Assembly: GCA_003154635.1 (NCBI GenBank)
Contig: PMDX01000120.1
Span: forward strand, 10,558-19,848
DNA from: Actinomycetota bacterium
GTDB taxonomy: Bacteria > Actinomycetota > Geothermincolia > Fen-727 > Anoxymicrobiaceae
DNA length: 9,291 nt
Reading direction: 5' to 3'
Part shown: piece after piece, positions 6,837-9,291 of the stretch
Layout of the letters: each line of letters opens with the position of its first letter
Numbering within the stretch: the stretch's first letter is position 1
Notes under the pieces: generated by a model
Databases searched by the model: none
What the model was told of the DNA's origin: nothing
Seen by the model: only the letters and a program-made list of their open reading frames with translations
Position numbers and translations under genes: made by a program

Positions 6837-8321
6837 CTACACCACCTCCTCTCCGTAGCAGAGCTTTCCACGGTTGAGCACGTTATCGGGGTCCATTACG
6901 CGCTTGACCTTCTTCAGGGCTTCGACCGTATCCGGGCAGTTTCGATAGGCGATATCCGACCACGCGCCGTACGGCCTGGAGAAGAACGCCCCGGCGGCGT
7001 CGAGCGCCCTGCTGGCGGAGTCAGCGAGCTCGGCCACTTTCTTCGACTCGGCTTCATCGGCGGGATCGTAAGAAAGGGCGAACTCGACGTGGGCCGTCCT
7101 GCCCTGCTGTATCGGCTGGATGTACGCCCCGAGCTCGGAGGTGGGATAGCCGTGATGCTCGCAGGCTTTCTCCATCACGGCGATTAAAGTACTTACCTCG
7201 TCGAGCGTTGCGAGGAAGAAAATATCGGTGAATGCGCCTTTCGGCACCGTCTTGTAATAAGGCTCGGGCGAGGGGGAGGCAAGAATCCTCTCCATCTTTT
7301 TCGCCGGGCAGCCCGGGACCTCAGATACCGGCACCACTCCCGCGGCCTGGGCTATCTTGCCCAGGTCTTTCTCCTGAAGGGCCATGCGCTCCTCGGGGAG
7401 ATACCTGTACCCCGACACTCCGTAGACGAGGGTCCACGGCGCCTGGCGCCCAGCGAGCTCTTCAACGGCCGCGGACGTCTCCCCGATGAGTGTGGCAAGG
7501 GCTCGCGAGTTCAGTATCAGCCACTCGTCGCCGAGCCTTGGTCGAAGAGCACGGTACGTGAATTCGATTAACCGCTCGAGCTTGATATCGGGGACGAAGT
7601 AGATCTTATGGACGCTCGGCTTGACCTCGAGCTTTATCGTAGCCCATGTCACACCGGCGAGGGTTCCCTGTGAGCCCTGGACGATCCTGAGGAAGTCGGT
7701 CGTTCCCGGTCCCAGGGGGTTCTTGTGGGCGAGGCCCGCGTCGATCTGCTGTTCGATCGTGCCGGGGCTCCCCGCCGTTCCGGTGCGGAACAGGTCTCCG
7801 GTACCGAACACCATCTCGGTGCAGAGCAACGGGTCTGTCATATCCCAGTGGTACTTGGGGATAGTGATGGGCTCGCGCTCGAGGAAGCAGGCGAGCACCG
7901 ACTTGCCAGCCCTGGGCAGGAGCGGCATCAGGACTTTCAACCCGACTTTATCGGCAGCCTCTATCAGATGGGAGAAAGTGACGCCCGGCTCTATGTAGGC
8001 GACCTTGTTGCGCCTGTCCAGGCGCGTTATCTCGTCCATCCCCGAAAGGTCGACTATCACGCCGTCCTCGCTCGGTATTGAATCTCCCCGAAAGCGCGGG
8101 GGAGCGGAAGAAGAGAAGACGAGGTTCGCGCCCGTCTGGCGGGCAAGGATTATGATATCCCTGAGTTCGCTCATTTCGGTCGGTTTGACGATTGCCACGG
8201 GGCTTCCTCGCGAGGCCATCCCGGCGGACCGGAAGCTCTCGAGCTCGCTTTCCTGTGTTGAGACGTTGTCCGGGCCAACTACCTGCTTGAACCCGTCGAG
8301 ATCAACAGTCTTGTGCGACAT
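6837..8321 (-). CDS. FAD-binding oxidoreductase, GlcD-like (FAD1)
   Basis: This is a second FAD_binding_4-type flavoprotein of 494 residues with an FAD_oxidase_C-like tail. The FAD domain shows VVGPDNV (14-20), the strand VIVDLSGMDEI (88-98), IEPGVTF (110-116), and QGSQGTLAGVT (215-225), the counterpart of GSeGTLGivT. The C-terminal end KRVMDPDNVLNRGKL is the classic family closing motif. Unusually, the pyrophosphate loop (about 70-83) reads SSSAPPRFRGDSIP instead of the glycine-rich RGGGT form, so FAD contacts may differ or the protein may have lost catalysis. I chose ATG 8319-8321 over TTG 8325-8327, because the GAGGGGG site (8328-8334) abuts the TTG but leaves 6 nt to the ATG. It begins 13 nt after the 126-residue gene and abuts the Fe-S gene. 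It is a paralogue of FAD2 only at fold level. Confidence 0.87.
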   Translation of the reverse strand: MSHKTVDLDGFKQVVGPDNVSTQESELESFRSAGMASRGSPVAIVKPTEMSELRDIIILARQTGANLVFSSSAPPRFRGDSIPSEDGVIVDLSGMDEITRLDRRNKVAYIEPGVTFSHLIEAADKVGLKVLMPLLPRAGKSVLACFLEREPITIPKYHWDMTDPLLCTEMVFGTGDLFRTGTAGSPGTIEQQIDAGLAHKNPLGPGTTDFLRIVQGSQGTLAGVTWATIKLEVKPSVHKIYFVPDIKLERLIEFTYRALRPRLGDEWLILNSRALATLIGETSAAVEELAGRQAPWTLVYGVSGYRYLPEERMALQEKDLGKIAQAAGVVPVSEVPGCPAKKMERILASPSPEPYYKTVPKGAFTDIFFLATLDEVSTLIAVMEKACEHHGYPTSELGAYIQPIQQGRTAHVEFALSYDPADEAESKKVAELADSASRALDAAGAFFSRPYGAWSDIAYRNCPDTVEALKKVKRVMDPDNVLNRGKLCYGEEVV

Positions 8322-8334
8322 CAGCAACCCCCTC

Positions 8335-8715
8335 TTACGCTCTTACGCGCGTGCCTGTGCCCACCACCTGAGCCGCCGCGTGGCCGGTCAACGCCTGAAG
8401 CATCGTCTTTTTCATGTTTTTCAGGACCTGGCGCCTCACGAATGAGACGTCGAGGGTTTTTGAGAGAAATCTCATCAGTCGGTCGTTGGCCAGGTATTTG
8501 AAGAGAGGCCCCATCGTTCCCAGCATGCGGTCTATCCTGGCGATCGAGGCGTCGGTCGCCTGGTCCATGCGGTTCATCAGGTCGCCGATGTTAAGCCTGG
8601 CATCGGTCATCACCTCGTCCATCGCCTCCCCCTGGATGGCAGTGAATTTCTCGAACACGCCGTTGCGATACATGCACCGCATGAACTTGAAAGCCTCATC
8701 AGGATCGAACGCCAT
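8335..8715 (-). CDS. Hypothetical protein, 126 residues, mostly helical
   Basis: I do not recognise this protein. It begins MAFDPDEAFKFM and is predicted by eye to be almost wholly alpha-helical, with many methionines and a charged pattern (IARIDRMLGTMGPLFKYL in the middle). It has no signal peptide, clear membrane span or metal motif; the only cysteine is C14. A basic stretch follows at about residues 94-103 (RRQVLKNMKK). GAGGAGG at 8722-8728 is 6 nt before the ATG, a very strong ribosome binding site. It is the first gene after tetR, and its TAA is followed at once by the FAD1 Shine-Dalgarno, so it is translated with the dehydrogenase genes. It may be an assembly factor or small structural subunit of the complex. 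That is inference from position only. Confidence 0.78.
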   Translation of the reverse strand: MAFDPDEAFKFMRCMYRNGVFEKFTAIQGEAMDEVMTDARLNIGDLMNRMDQATDASIARIDRMLGTMGPLFKYLANDRLMRFLSKTLDVSFVRRQVLKNMKKTMLQALTGHAAAQVVGTGTRVRA

Positions 8716-8761
8716 TTCAAACCTCCTCGGATCGGCCGCCGCTACCTCTCACATATCCCCT

Positions 8762-8808
8762 GGTCAGAACCGCGAGCGCCGATTCGAACGAATTGCCTGA
8801 CCGCTCGC
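8762..8808 (-). promoter_or_regulatory. Inverted-repeat leader after tetR: candidate operator or attenuator
   Basis: The 96-nt gap between tetR and the 126-residue gene contains three inverted repeats. GCGAGCG (8772-8778) pairs with CGCTCGC (8802-8808). GGTCAG (8762-8767) pairs with CTGACC (8797-8802). ATTCG-AA-CGAAT spans 8782-8793. The first two interleave and share a base, so they would compete or form a pseudoknot in RNA. The central repeat could be a TetR-type operator on DNA. No T-run follows, so a simple terminator is unlikely. I cannot see a convincing -35/-10 pair. Confidence 0.33.
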
Positions 8809-8811
8809 CCG

Positions 8812-9291
8812 TTACTTTGCCTTTGCGCCTTCGATCATGACATTTACGGATTCTTCAAATATCTTCTTGAGCGACCCCTGCTTGACAATACGTTCGTCGC
8901 CTATGAACGCCAGGTAACCGATACCCGCCGCCATCCTCCAGGCTGTGAGGTTGAAGGCGTCGGGATCTATGTCAGGCCTGAAAAGCCCCGTCTCTATGGC
9001 TTCGGTGACGAGCCCCCTCGGATACCGCAGCATTTCGGCCATCACCTTGTTTACTCGCCTGGTAAGGGCAGCCGGGACGTTACGCCTTATGCTCTCGAAC
9101 AGGTAGTCCTCCGCAACGAGGTGGTACGATCGGTTCGCCAGGCAGTGATCCACGAAGGCCATGTATGCCGTCCTTATCTTGTCCTCGAGACCCTCTTTGT
9201 CCCTGGCCTCCTCCTCCATCACCATAGCCAGTTTGATCGTCTCGATACAGACGGCCTCGTACAGGTCTTCCTTGTTCTTGAAGTAGAGATA
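8812..9291 (-). CDS. TetR-family transcriptional regulator, 5' end outside the window
   Basis: This is a ligand-responsive DNA-binding repressor of the TetR family. The 159 residues present start in the middle of the domain: YLYFKNKEDLYEAV at the very edge is the hallmark end of the TetR helix-turn-helix, so about 40-50 N-terminal residues including the recognition helix are missing. The remainder is the all-helical ligand and dimerisation domain, ending NVMIEGAKAK. An in-frame ATG at 9223-9225 is internal and not a real start, because the frame stays open upstream and codes for the conserved motif. It is co-directional with the redox genes and lies 96 nt before the first of them, so it is likely their local regulator. 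The effector is unknown; it could be the pathway substrate or its CoA ester, as in many catabolic clusters. Confidence 0.88.
   Translation of the reverse strand, partial: YLYFKNKEDLYEAVCIETIKLAMVMEEEARDKEGLEDKIRTAYMAFVDHCLANRSYHLVAEDYLFESIRRNVPAALTRRVNKVMAEMLRYPRGLVTEAIETGLFRPDIDPDAFNLTAWRMAAGIGYLAFIGDERIVKQGSLKKIFEESVNVMIEGAKAK

Noticed and set aside
8325..8327. TTG as the start of FAD1
   Set aside because: The Shine-Dalgarno run touches this codon, leaving no spacing; the ATG two codons later has proper spacing.
8772..8808. Intrinsic terminator of tetR
   Set aside because: The stem is plausible, but no run of T follows on the transcribed strand, so I list it only as a candidate regulatory element.
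1..9291. CRISPR array, tRNA, rRNA, insertion sequence or attachment site
   Set aside because: No regularly spaced repeats, tRNA-like cloverleaf, transposase or terminal repeats are visible; the window is filled with protein-coding genes.

Overview
The window is one stretch of a bacterial operon read entirely on the minus strand, so transcription runs from high to low coordinates. Gene order is: a TetR-family regulator (its 5' end lies outside the window), a 126-residue protein of unknown function, a GlcD-like FAD protein (FAD1), an Fe-S protein with two CCG domains, a second GlcD-like FAD protein (FAD2), a possible 28-residue small ORF, etfA, etfB, and a tungsten-type aldehyde ferredoxin oxidoreductase (AOR) whose last residues lie outside the window. 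Junctions are tight: FAD1/Fe-S abut, etfA/etfB overlap by 4 nt, and other gaps are about 11-96 nt. No stretch over 300 bases lacks a gene.

The DNA is GC-rich, each gene has a recognisable purine-rich Shine-Dalgarno site, and several starts are GTG or TTG. The oxygen-sensitive AOR, the HdrD/GlcF-type cluster protein and the ETF suggest a strict or near-strict anaerobe. TetR points to Bacteria rather than Archaea. I cannot assign a phylum from the sequence.

The parts suggest one redox module. FAD1, FAD2 and the Fe-S protein resemble the three-subunit layout of glycolate oxidase (GlcD, GlcE, GlcF): two flavoproteins of the FAD_binding_4 type plus a protein with two CCG cluster sites. EtfAB is the natural two-flavin partner and is known to pair with GlcD-like lactate dehydrogenase in anaerobes (the Acetobacterium LctBCD electron-confurcating system). 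AOR normally exchanges electrons with ferredoxin while interconverting aldehydes and carboxylic acids. A reasonable inference is an oxidation pathway in which the flavoproteins oxidise an alcohol or hydroxy acid, ETF and the cluster protein carry electrons, and AOR handles an aldehyde in the same route. Neither the substrate nor true bifurcation can be read from the sequence.

Less explained items are the conserved-looking but unrecognised 126-residue protein, the 28-residue ORF with a strong ribosome binding site, a leader between tetR and that protein with mutually exclusive inverted repeats, and unusual cofactor-loop sequences in FAD1, EtfA and EtfB.
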